This document shows positions 16,560 to 25,817 of a stretch of 64,000 nucleotides of DNA, in pieces. The notes below the pieces were generated by a model. The model was given only the letters and a program-made list of their open reading frames with translations, was not told the origin of the DNA and searched no databases. The stretch is from Roseovarius confluentis. Lineage in GTDB: Bacteria; Pseudomonadota; Alphaproteobacteria; Rhodobacterales; Rhodobacteraceae. The position numbers were made by a program, and so were the translations under genes. The stretch's first letter is position 1; every line of letters begins with the position of its first letter. The stretch is taken from positions 434,001-498,000 of the forward strand of contig NZ_PPFE01000003.1 of the NCBI RefSeq assembly GCF_002917925.1. The letters are read 5' to 3'.

Positions 16560-17090
16560 ATGACACATCGGAAGTTCATATCGCTGATACTGGCCGCCGC
16601 GCTGGCGGTGACCGGAATGACAGCAGCCCCGGCGCAGGCCGGCGACAGGGATGTCGGCAAATGGGTGGCGGGGGCGGTTGCCCTGGGACTGATCGGCGCG
16701 GCCATCGCCGACAAGCGCCGCGACGACCGCGCGGTGACGCGCCATCAGGGCGGTCATGTGCCGCGGTTCAACAATGGGCATCGCCGTGGGCACGACCGCT
16801 ACGACAATCGCGGGTATCGGCGCGGGCATGACGGCTATGGCAATCGCGGTCGTCATGGCGGGCGTTTTGCGCTGCCGCAGCAGTGCCGCCGCGACGTGCG
16901 GGTCCGGGGCGGTGTGCTGCGCGGCTATGGCCGGCACTGCCTGCTGAACAACTATTCAAGGTTCAACGCGCTGCCGCATCGCTGCGCGGTGGAGACCCGC
17001 GGAAATGGACGGCGTGGCGTGGTTTACGGCAGCGCCTGTCTCGAGCGGCACGGGTTCTTCGACCGCAGAAGTGACAAGTACCGCAAATAA
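16560..17090 (+). CDS. Exported Arg/Gly/His-rich protein of unknown function
   Basis: 176 residues from ATG 16560 (AGAAAGGA upstream); the open frame from 16335 is an unsupported extension. A signal peptide ends PAQA and a short hydrophobic helix WVAGAVALGLIGAAIAD follows. A low-complexity part with HRRGHDRYDNRGYRRGHD-like repeats precedes a C-terminal domain with four cysteines (CRRDV, HCLL, CAVE, ACLER), so two disulfides are possible. Probably periplasmic. No function recognised. Confidence 0.7.
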   Translation: MTHRKFISLILAAALAVTGMTAAPAQAGDRDVGKWVAGAVALGLIGAAIADKRRDDRAVTRHQGGHVPRFNNGHRRGHDRYDNRGYRRGHDGYGNRGRHGGRFALPQQCRRDVRVRGGVLRGYGRHCLLNNYSRFNALPHRCAVETRGNGRRGVVYGSACLERHGFFDRRSDKYRK

Positions 17091-17194
17091 GAGCGCGGAT
17101 ACCGGTCGAGCAGTGAGGGGAGGGGCCCGGTTCAAAGCATCCTACGGGTGCCTCCCTTCTTTTCCTCCGATGTAAACGTGACTATCAGGGGCCC

Positions 17195-17837
17195 ATGATC
17201 ACAACCGCGCATGGGCCCCATTTCCAGTTCGAGACCGAGGCGCTGGTCGCGGGCGCCTTGCGCGTGGCGGGCGTGGACGAGGTGGGCCGTGGCCCGCTCG
17301 CCGGGCCGGTGACGGCGGCGGCGGTGATTCTGGACGCCGAGCACATCCCCGAAGGTCTGAACGATTCCAAGGCGCTGACGGCGAAGCGACGCGCGGTGCT
17401 GCACGATGCGATCCTGGAGGTGGCCGAGGTTTCGGTGGCCCATGCCAGCGTCGAGGAGATCGACGAGATCAACATCCTTCGGGCGGCACAGCTGGCGATG
17501 ACGCGGGCGCTGGAGGGGCTTTCGCGGCCGCCCTGCCTGGCGCTGGTCGATGGCAACCTTTTGCCCCGCGAGATGCCCTGCGAGGGGCGCGCGATCGTCA
17601 AGGGCGACGCGGTTTGTCTGTCGATTTCGGCGGCCTCGATTGTGGCCAAAATAAGGCGCGATCGCATCATGTGGGATTTGGCGCAACAGTATCCCGGCTA
17701 TGGCTGGGAAACGAACGCGGGCTATGGCTCCAAAAGCCACATGGCCGCTTTGCAAAATCTTGGTGTGACCCCACACCATAGACGTTCGTTCAAGCCGGTG
17801 CACAATATCTTGTATCAAGAAAAAAACCTAACCGACT

Positions 17838-17839
<2 letters not shown>
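17195..17839 (+). CDS. rnhB: Ribonuclease HII
   Basis: 214 residues. Removes ribonucleotides and RNA primers from DNA-RNA hybrids. The signature AGVDEVGRGPLAGPV gives catalytic D28 and E29, and LALVDG gives D119. The conserved NDSKALTAKRR follows, and GYGSKSHMAAL near the C-terminus is the HII-type ending. It lies directly upstream of ccrM on the same strand, an arrangement seen in related alphaproteobacteria, with 93 bp between them that carry the GANTC cluster. Confidence 0.97.
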
Positions 17840-19045
<1,206 letters not shown>

Positions 19046-19107
19046 AGGTTTTCACAGAATTCAAGAACACCGCCGGTGCCTGTGGCCTGACACATGGCAC
19101 TCACCTT

Positions 19108-19137
19108 GCCCCCGCCCCTGACGGCGGGGGCTTTTTT
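19108..19137 (+). terminator. Rho-independent terminator after ccrM
   Basis: GCCCCCGCC (19108-19116) pairs perfectly with GGCGGGGGC (19123-19131) around a 6-nt loop and is followed by six Ts. Confidence 0.92.
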
Positions 19138-19236
19138 CATGGGTCTACATCAGGTGTTGCAGGTGGGTGCCGTAATGCTTTGGGACCGTTGAACGCGCGA
19201 CGACAGAAACGCAAGGACTGCGCCGCATTGACTTTT

Positions 19237-19257
19237 TGAGAATGACTTGCATATTCA
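19237..19257. promoter_or_regulatory. Imperfect palindrome upstream of the metal importer
   Basis: TGAGAATG and CATATTCA form arms around ACTTG, 34 bp before the troA start. The size and AT-rich arms resemble operators of Fur-superfamily metal regulators (Mur/Zur). The identity of the regulator is inferred only. Confidence 0.4.
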
Positions 19258-19290
19258 TGTTCGACTACCTGCAAGAGGGGCCTTTTACGA

Positions 19291-20256
19291 ATGCGATTTT
19301 CTCGCCGGACCATGTTGATCACCTCCCTGGCGGCTGGCGCCTTGGCCGGAACGCCGCTGCGGGCGCAGGGCGCATCGCTTTCAGTGGTGGCCACGACCGG
19401 GATGATCGCCGATGCGGCGCGTCGCGTGGGCGGGGAGCATGTCGAGGTCAAAGCGCTGATGGGACCCGGCGTCGATCCGCATTCCTATCGTCAGACCCGA
19501 ACCGACATCCAGGCCGCGCTGCGCGCCGACCTGGTTCTTTGGCACGGATTATACCTCGAGGCGCAGATGGAAGAATTCCTTTTGAAGCTGGGAGAGCGAG
19601 GGACGGCTGTGCCCGTGGGAGAGGCGGTGCCGCGCGACCAGCGGATCGCGCATGAGGATTACGCCAACAAGTTCGACCCGCATGTCTGGATGGTGCCGGA
19701 CCTTTGGACCTACGTGGTCAATGGCGTGCGTGACGCGCTGAGCGAGGCGGCGCCGGACCGTGCCGATATGTTCGCGTCCCATGCCACGGAATATCTGGAA
19801 GAGCTGGACGCCCTCGGATCCTACGCGCGGGATGTGTTGGCGACCGTGCCGCAGCCCGCCAGAGTGCTTCTGACCGCGCATGACGCGTTTGGCTATTTCG
19901 GCGCGGCTTATGGTTTCGAAGTCGTCGGTATCCAGGGAATATCCACGGAGTCGGAGGCCGGCTTGAACCGGATCAGGACCTTGGCGGACATGCTGGTGGA
20001 GCGCGGCATCGGGGCCGTGTTCGTTGAAACTTCCGTCAGCGACCGCAACATTCGTGCGTTGGTCGAAGGGGCTGCCGCGCAGGGGCACAAGGTGAAAATC
20101 GGCGGCGAGTTGTTTTCGGACGCGATGGGCGCGCCGGGCACATACACAGGCACCTATATCGGGATGATCGACCACAATGTCTCAACAATCGCCCGGGCGC
20201 TTGGCGGCGAGGTGCCGCAGCGCGGAATGCAGGGCAAACTGGAAGAAGGGAGCTGA
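19291..20256 (+). CDS. troA: Metal ABC transporter substrate-binding protein, TroA-type
   Basis: 321 residues with a twin-arginine-like signal (RFSRRTMLITSLAAG). Probable metal ligands are H64 (DPHSY), H131 (FDPHVW), H197 (LTAHDAFGYF) and D277 (LFSDAMG), the TroA set of three His and one Asp. The long His-rich loop of ZnuA is absent. It binds Mn, Zn or Fe in the periplasm and delivers it to the permeases encoded downstream. First gene of a four-gene operon. Which metal is used cannot be read from the sequence. Confidence 0.9.
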   Translation: MRFSRRTMLITSLAAGALAGTPLRAQGASLSVVATTGMIADAARRVGGEHVEVKALMGPGVDPHSYRQTRTDIQAALRADLVLWHGLYLEAQMEEFLLKLGERGTAVPVGEAVPRDQRIAHEDYANKFDPHVWMVPDLWTYVVNGVRDALSEAAPDRADMFASHATEYLEELDALGSYARDVLATVPQPARVLLTAHDAFGYFGAAYGFEVVGIQGISTESEAGLNRIRTLADMLVERGIGAVFVETSVSDRNIRALVEGAAAQGHKVKIGGELFSDAMGAPGTYTGTYIGMIDHNVSTIARALGGEVPQRGMQGKLEEGS

Positions 20257-20260
20257 GGCC

Positions 20261-21055
20261 GTGAGCGTGGAACTGGTGACGACCGAAGCCAATCGCGAGG
20301 ACCGTGACGCGCTGGCCGCAAGCCCACTGGCAGTGCGTGGGCTGACAGTCTCCTACGGAGAAAAACCAGCCGTGTTTTCGCTGGATGCGACGTTTGAACA
20401 AGGCGCGATGACGGCCATCATTGGTCCGAATGGTGCGGGCAAATCGACGATGCTGAAGGCCGCGCTGGGAATCGTGAAGCCCGTGTCGGGGCAGGTCACG
20501 GCGTGGGGCGAAGACCTCGAAGAGATGCGGGCCCGGATCGCCTATGTCCCGCAAAGAGCGACCGTGGACTGGGATTTTCCGGCGCGCGTTCTGGATGTGG
20601 TGATGATGGGCCAATATCGAAAACTTGGCCTGTTGGGCCGGGTAAAGACAAAGCACATGCAAACCGCGCTGCATTGTCTTGAGCGCGTGGGCATGGACGG
20701 CTTTGCCGACCGGCAGATCGGGCAACTGTCCGGAGGTCAGCAACAGCGGGTGTTCCTTGCCCGGGCGCTGGCGCAGGACGCGGAGCTGTACCTGCTGGAC
20801 GAGCCTTTTGCCGGGGTCGATGCCGCGACCGAAACGGCGATCATCTCGGTGCTGAAGGACTTGCGCGGATTGGAAAAGACGGTTGTCGCGGTGCATCACG
20901 ACCTGTCGACGGTCGCCGAGTATTTCGACCGCGTTTTCATCATCAGTACCAGCAAGGTTGCCGAAGGGGCGGTCGCTGACGCCTTCACGCAGTCCAACCT
21001 TCAAAAGGCGTATGGCGGGCGGCTGGCCACGGCGCAAATGGGCGCATTGGGGTAA
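20261..21055 (+). CDS. troB: Metal ABC transporter ATP-binding protein
   Basis: 264 residues from GTG 20261, preceded by GGAAGAAGGGAG; an in-frame ATG at 20177 lies inside troA and is unlikely. Walker A GPNGAGKST, signature LSGGQQQR, Walker B LYLLDEP and the H-switch VHHD are intact. It is the cytoplasmic ATPase for the adjacent permeases. The start lies 4 nt after the troA stop, supporting translational coupling. Confidence 0.93.
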   Translation: MSVELVTTEANREDRDALAASPLAVRGLTVSYGEKPAVFSLDATFEQGAMTAIIGPNGAGKSTMLKAALGIVKPVSGQVTAWGEDLEEMRARIAYVPQRATVDWDFPARVLDVVMMGQYRKLGLLGRVKTKHMQTALHCLERVGMDGFADRQIGQLSGGQQQRVFLARALAQDAELYLLDEPFAGVDAATETAIISVLKDLRGLEKTVVAVHHDLSTVAEYFDRVFIISTSKVAEGAVADAFTQSNLQKAYGGRLATAQMGALG

Positions 21056-21061
21056 GCAAGG

Positions 21062-22261
21062 ATGATTTGGGACGCGCTGACACTGCAGCTTGGATACAAT
21101 GCCACGCTTGTCACGATTGGCGCGGCGCTGCTTGGTATGGCGGCGGGTGCGACGGGAACGTTCCTGTTTCTGGGCAAGAGGGCGCTTGTCAGCGACGCGA
21201 TCAGCCACGCGACCCTTCCGGGCGTCGCGCTCGCCTTCGTGGTGATGGTGGCGCTTGGCGGGGACGGGCGGGCCCTGCCGGGTCTGCTGGTCGGCTCGGC
21301 CCTGTCGGCGGCCGTCGGGCTTTTGTGCGTCAGTGCCCTGACCAACAGGACGCGGCTGTCGGAGGATGCGGCCATCGGGGCGGTACTGTCGGTGTTTTTC
21401 GGCTTCGGTATCGTGCTGCTGACGGTGATCCAGTCGATGAATTCCGGGCGGCAGGCGGGGTTGGAGAGCTTCCTGCTCGGCTCGACAGCCGGAATGTTGT
21501 GGCAGGACGCGATGGTGATCGCGTCGGGCGGCGCGATCGTGCTTCTTCTGGTTGCCGCGTTCCGGCGGCCGATGACCATGGTGGCCTTTGATCGCGTGTT
21601 CGCCGCGAGCCTGGCTATGAACGTACCCAGAGTCGAGTTGGCGATGATGGGATTGGCGCTGGCGATCACTGTCGTGGGCCTGAAAGTCGTGGGGTTGATC
21701 CTGATTGTCGCGCTGCTGATCATTCCGGCGGTCGCGGCGCGGTTCTGGACTGACCGGGTTGGCCATGTGGTGATTTCGGCCGGTCTGATCGGCGCAGTGT
21801 CCGGCTATGCCGGAGCGGCAGTTTCGGCCACGGCCCCGGCGTTGCCCACCGGCCCGATCATCGTGCTGGTCGCGTTCGCGCTTTTCATCCTTTCGCTTTT
21901 GACGGCCCCCAATCGCGGTGTTTTCGCCGTGGTCCTGCGGCATCGGCGGTTTCGTGCGCGGGTTCATGTCCGGCAGGGATTGTTGGCGCTGGCGCAAGGG
22001 CAGCCGATTTACGAGGGCCTGACCCTGCGTCTTATGCGGCGCCGGGGGCTTATTCGTGCTGACGGCGTGGCGACCGAGCTTGGCCGGACTCAGGCCGGCA
22101 AGGCATTGCGCGATGAGCGGCGCTGGCAGCTGTTACGCTCGGATCCGGCCTATGAGGAAGCGGCGGCCAGCTATGACGGGCTGACACCGCTGGACGATGT
22201 TTTGACGCCGGATCAGTTAGGCGCTCTTGATCGCGAATTGCAGCCAAAGGGGGTGTTCTGA
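21062..22261 (+). CDS. troC: Metal ABC transporter permease with fused C-terminal winged-helix domain
   Basis: 399 residues. About eight or nine membrane helices (1-280) of the ABC-3 family, with RALVSDAISHATLPGVALAF near the start as in ZnuB/MntB. Residues about 290-399 are a soluble extension (IYEGLTLRLMRRRGLIRADG, TQAGKALRDERRW) that resembles the winged helix and dimer region of DtxR-type iron-dependent repressors. Such fusions are known in TroC/MntC-type permeases. Its role may be metal sensing on the cytoplasmic side; this is inferred. It starts 6 nt after troB and overlaps the next gene. Confidence 0.88.
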   Translation: MIWDALTLQLGYNATLVTIGAALLGMAAGATGTFLFLGKRALVSDAISHATLPGVALAFVVMVALGGDGRALPGLLVGSALSAAVGLLCVSALTNRTRLSEDAAIGAVLSVFFGFGIVLLTVIQSMNSGRQAGLESFLLGSTAGMLWQDAMVIASGGAIVLLLVAAFRRPMTMVAFDRVFAASLAMNVPRVELAMMGLALAITVVGLKVVGLILIVALLIIPAVAARFWTDRVGHVVISAGLIGAVSGYAGAAVSATAPALPTGPIIVLVAFALFILSLLTAPNRGVFAVVLRHRRFRARVHVRQGLLALAQGQPIYEGLTLRLMRRRGLIRADGVATELGRTQAGKALRDERRWQLLRSDPAYEEAAASYDGLTPLDDVLTPDQLGALDRELQPKGVF

Positions 22262-23190
22262 TGGGCGAGGAATTCGTCGTCCTGTCCCTGGCGCCCATGC
22301 TGATCGGGGTCTTTGCCGCGGTCGCCTGCGCGATACCCGGGAATTTCCTGTTGCTGCGGCGTCAGGCGCTGATTGGCGATGCGATCAGTCACGTTGTGCT
22401 GCCGGGGATCGTGGTTGCCTTTCTGGTGACCGGGGTCGTGGCCGCGTGGCCGATGATGCTGGGGGCAGGTGGTGCGTCGCTTGTGGCTGTCGGCCTGATC
22501 GAGGCGATCAGGCGGCTGGGCGGGATCGAGCCGGGTGCCGCGATGGGCGTCGTCTTTACGGCGATGTTCGCGGGCGGTGTCCTGTTGCTGGAGCAATCGG
22601 ACACATCTTCGGTGCATCTTGATGTCGAACATGCGCTTTATGGCAACCTTGAAAGCCTGATCTGGCTTGATGCGCAGGGCTGGGCGTCGCTTGCGGATAT
22701 CGGTGCTCTGCGGGGCCTGCCGCCCGAGTTGCCCCGGATGGCCTTGACGTTGGTGCTGGTAACGGGACTGACATGGGTGTTCTGGCGACCACTGAAACTG
22801 TCGACCTTTGACGAGGCGTTCGCGCGCACGGTCGGGCTGCCTGTAAGCTTGATCGGGCTGGGGCTGGTCGTGGTTGCGGCCATCGCGGCGGTTGCGGCGT
22901 TCGACGCGGTGGGCTCGATCATCGTGATCGCGATGTTCATCTGCCCGCCCGCCGCCGCACGGATGGTCACCAACGGCCTTGAGGCGCAGGTGGCATGGTC
23001 GATCGGGTTCGCCGTGCTCTCTGCGGTCCTGGGGTACGTGCTGGCCGGATACGGCCCGCTTTGGCTGGGCTTTGACGATGCAGTCAGTGCGGCGGGCATG
23101 ATCGCGACAGTTTCGGGGGCAATCCTTGGTCTGGCCGCCGCATTCGGCCCGTGCCGCCACCGAAGCGGCGTCAGCGCGTCGGCACCCTAG
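22261..23190 (+). CDS. troD: Metal ABC transporter permease, second subunit
   Basis: 309 residues, about nine membrane helices, ABC-3 family. LIGDAISHVVLPGIVVAFL mirrors the matching segment of the first permease, as expected for a heterodimeric channel. Its ATG overlaps the troC stop (TGATG). The last four bases overlap the convergent gene on the minus strand. Normal length and no fused domain, unlike troC. Confidence 0.9.
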   Translation: MGEEFVVLSLAPMLIGVFAAVACAIPGNFLLLRRQALIGDAISHVVLPGIVVAFLVTGVVAAWPMMLGAGGASLVAVGLIEAIRRLGGIEPGAAMGVVFTAMFAGGVLLLEQSDTSSVHLDVEHALYGNLESLIWLDAQGWASLADIGALRGLPPELPRMALTLVLVTGLTWVFWRPLKLSTFDEAFARTVGLPVSLIGLGLVVVAAIAAVAAFDAVGSIIVIAMFICPPAAARMVTNGLEAQVAWSIGFAVLSAVLGYVLAGYGPLWLGFDDAVSAAGMIATVSGAILGLAAAFGPCRHRSGVSASAP

Positions 23191-23909
23191 CTGTCCACCA
23201 GACCCAGCGTCCGGCCCAGCGCCACAAGCCCGGCCCCGACAAGATTGCCGGGGTCCAGTGCCGTTGCCGGCACGCCCTGAGCAGCGAGCGCCGTCATGTG
23301 CGGGGCAGGTTCGGTGCTGATCACCAGAACCTCCTGTCCAAGCCAATAGGGCCGGGTGGCGGCCAGTTCGGCCCCCAGTAGGTGACCTGTCAAAGCCGCG
23401 CGGTCGCCTGCGATTTCGGCCTGACGCAAATGCGCGGCAAGGCGCTCCGGTCGGCTTAGCGTATCGGCCAGCGCATCGGCATCCGCCGATGCGGCACCAT
23501 CGAGCGCGGTCACGAGGCGCGGTGTTAGAACCGTCTGGGCGCTGATCGCTTCGCCTGCGCTGATATGAATCCAATGGGTCACATCGGCTTGCGTCGCGCA
23601 TATCACACCGTCCCAATGCACGCGCGTCGCAAGCGCACCGGCGATCCAGAGACGTACGCTGGCGCTGATGATGTCGGGCGGGCTGGCCTGTTCGAGCGCG
23701 GGCAGGGTGCCACGGTTTTCCGGCAGAATGCTTGTGGGCAGGCGATCGGGCGGTCCATCGCCCAATCGCACCATGCGCGGTGCATCGCCAAGCTCCGCCA
23801 GAACCGCGTCTTCCGAGGCTGCGGTGGTGTGTCTCAAGAGGCTTTCGCCGTCAATCAGGTGCCCCGACAGGCCGGAGCTTTCGGGAACAAGCGCGATCCA
23901 GCGGGTCAT
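23187..23909 (-). CDS. 2-dehydro-3-deoxygalactonokinase-like protein (DgoK family, shortened)
   Basis: 240 residues against about 300 for typical DgoK. The middle matches the family in VTHWIHISAGEAISAQTVLT, and the C-terminus DPGNLVGAGLVALGRTLG fits as well. The N-terminus reads MTRWIALVPESSG and lacks the usual DWGTS phosphate-binding signature of sugar kinases, so catalysis is doubtful. Typical DgoK phosphorylates KDGal in galactose or galactonate breakdown, but no DgoA or dehydratase lies nearby. Its start overlaps the stop of the upstream gene (ATGA), so the two are co-translated. Confidence 0.6.
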   Translation of the reverse strand: MTRWIALVPESSGLSGHLIDGESLLRHTTAASEDAVLAELGDAPRMVRLGDGPPDRLPTSILPENRGTLPALEQASPPDIISASVRLWIAGALATRVHWDGVICATQADVTHWIHISAGEAISAQTVLTPRLVTALDGAASADADALADTLSRPERLAAHLRQAEIAGDRAALTGHLLGAELAATRPYWLGQEVLVISTEPAPHMTALAAQGVPATALDPGNLVGAGLVALGRTLGLVDS

Positions 23910-24322
23910 CGCGCCTGCATTTGCCGCACGAGCGGAGCCACGTCATACCCCGCCTTTGCGGCGCGTTCGATGATCTCTTCATCGGCACGGCGGCCATGTT
24001 CCACCGCGGCCCAGAGCATGGTGCAGCGGGTGCCGCTGCGACAATAGGCCAGAATGGGCTTGGGCAGGTCCTGAAGCGCCTTGTCGAACTCGGCCAGCGC
24101 ATCGGGGGTGATCATGCCGGACGTGATGGGCACACTGCACACTTCCAGCCCTTCGGCTTCCGCCGCCTGTTTGATCGCTTCGAACTCGGGCTGTCCGGGT
24201 TCTTCGTCATTCGGCCGGTTGCAGAGGATGGATTGAAACCCCGCTCCGGCGACTTCGCGCACATGTGCCGCGTCGATTTGCGGCGAGACGGCGAATTCCT
24301 GCGTCAGGGGGCGAATATCCAT
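23906..24322 (-). CDS. TIGR01244 family sulfur transferase / DUF442 phosphatase-like protein
   Basis: 138 residues from ATG 24322; the frame runs further upstream without support. It has the protein-tyrosine-phosphatase-like P-loop ILAYCRSGTRCTMLWA with a CxxxxxR core (C-R-S-G-T-R), preceded by SILCNRPNDEEPGQP, the pattern of TIGR01244/Blh-type proteins. In other bacteria these are tied to sulfide metabolism and biofilm growth, often fused to a persulfide dioxygenase; here it stands alone. Coupled by a 4-nt overlap to the DgoK-like gene. Confidence 0.8.
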   Translation of the reverse strand: MDIRPLTQEFAVSPQIDAAHVREVAGAGFQSILCNRPNDEEPGQPEFEAIKQAAEAEGLEVCSVPITSGMITPDALAEFDKALQDLPKPILAYCRSGTRCTMLWAAVEHGRRADEEIIERAAKAGYDVAPLVRQMQAR

Positions 24323-24494
24323 GCTTTGGCTCCTGTTCCGGCTAAAGCCAATATGGGCGCAAATGACGATGGATTTCAATGACCGCGTCGCCAAGAGCGA
24401 TGGTTGGGTGCATGGCGACTGCACGAGACCGGCAAGCGTGCTATATTCCCAGATGCATGATTGTGAACCGCATTGAAAGGGAGGACCGAGGCTT

Positions 24495-24782
24495 ATGACC
24501 GACAAGGACGCCTACACCAAGAAGCTTGAGGCTCAGATGAAGGAGTGGCAGGCCAATATCGACAAGATGCGCGCGCAGGCCGAGAAGGCGCAAGCGGATG
24601 CGCAGGTCCAGTACGAGGAACACCTGAAAGAGCTTCGCGCACGACGTGACGAGATGCAGGTCAAGCTGGACGAGTTGCAGCGCAATCAGTCGGCGGCATG
24701 GAACGACGTCAAGGCCGGTGCCGACAAGGCATGGGACGACATGTCAAAGGCCATGCAGGATGCGTGGAAGCGGTTCAGCTGA
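24495..24782 (+). CDS. Small coiled-coil protein (Sll1863-like)
   Basis: 95 residues, almost entirely charged heptads (EAQMKEWQANIDKMRAQ, EEHLKELRARRDEMQVKLDE), followed by WNDVKAGADKAWDDMSKAM. Likely a soluble coiled-coil oligomer of the Sll1863 stress-response type found in many marine bacteria. GGGAGGA precedes the ATG. Function unknown. It is convergent with cydB. Confidence 0.75.
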   Translation: MTDKDAYTKKLEAQMKEWQANIDKMRAQAEKAQADAQVQYEEHLKELRARRDEMQVKLDELQRNQSAAWNDVKAGADKAWDDMSKAMQDAWKRFS

Positions 24783-24802
24783 ACCGCTGACCGCCCCGGG
24801 CG

Positions 24803-25813
24803 TCAGTCATACCGCAGCTCCGTCGCCTTGCCGCGGAAGATCACGTAGGACAGCACCGTGTACCCGATGATCATCGGCAGGACGAAAAGTGTGCCGACGA
24901 GGATGATCATCAGGCTTTCCGGTGCGCTTGCGGCCTCGAATATGGTCAGGCGCTCGGGTACCACGTAGGGGTAGAACGAATACGCCATGCCGATAAAGCC
25001 CAGCGTGAAAAGCGCGATGGTCAGGGCAAACGGCGCGGCACACAGCGCGTCGTTTTTGCGCGGCAGGCTGCGCAGCAGGCCCCAGAGGAGCAAGATCAGG
25101 CCCGCCGAGATCAGGGGCAGCGGCGCGAGGAAGTAAAGCTCGGGCAGCGTGAACCACTTGTCGAAGATCCGGCTGCTGACATAGGGCGAGGCCAGCGATA
25201 TGGCCCCCAGCCCCAGGATCACGCCCCAGATCCCGTCACGCGCCCAGCGAATGGCCTTGGCCTGCAATTCGCCTTCGGCTTTCAGGATCATCCAAGTCGC
25301 CCCGATGAAGGAATAGGCCACCGTCAGGAAGACCGCCGTGATCGCCCCGAAGAGCAGAGTGAAGGGCGTCATGTTCAGGCCCATGACGTACAGCCCCAGC
25401 ATGAAGCCCTGGGACAGCGACGCCATGAGGCTTCCGATCCAGAAGGACAGGTCCCAGAGCCGCTTGCGCCGGGCCGGGGCCTTGGCGCGGAATTCGAAAG
25501 CGACGCCCCGCAGGATGAGGCCCACCAGCATGAGGGCGACCGGCAGGTAGAGGGTTGTCAGGATCACGCCGTGCGCGGTGGGAAAGGCCACCAGAAGGAT
25601 GCCGATGGCCAGAACCAGCCACGTCTCATTGGCGTCCCAGAACGGTCCGATCGAGGCGACCATGCGGTCTTTCTCGGCCTCCGTGGCGAAGGGAAACAGC
25701 ACCCCGATCCCGAGGTCGAACCCGTCGAGGCAGACGTAGAACAGGATCGACAGGCCCATGAGACCGGCAAAGGCCAGCGGCAACCAGATCGCGGGATCTC
25801 CGAACGTGTCCAT
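24803..25813 (-). CDS. cydB: Cytochrome bd-type quinol oxidase subunit II
   Basis: 336 residues with about eight or nine membrane helices. The start GDPAIWLPLAFAGLMGLSIL and the following CLDGFDLGIGVLFPFA are the standard CydB signature, and RAKAPARRKRLWDLSFWIGS is also conserved. With CydA it forms a membrane quinol oxidase that reduces O2 without pumping protons. The gene begins 4 nt after cydA. No cydX-like gene or cydDC lies in the window. Confidence 0.95.
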   Translation of the reverse strand: MDTFGDPAIWLPLAFAGLMGLSILFYVCLDGFDLGIGVLFPFATEAEKDRMVASIGPFWDANETWLVLAIGILLVAFPTAHGVILTTLYLPVALMLVGLILRGVAFEFRAKAPARRKRLWDLSFWIGSLMASLSQGFMLGLYVMGLNMTPFTLLFGAITAVFLTVAYSFIGATWMILKAEGELQAKAIRWARDGIWGVILGLGAISLASPYVSSRIFDKWFTLPELYFLAPLPLISAGLILLLWGLLRSLPRKNDALCAAPFALTIALFTLGFIGMAYSFYPYVVPERLTIFEAASAPESLMIILVGTLFVLPMIIGYTVLSYVIFRGKATELRYD

Positions 25814-25817
25814 GCGT

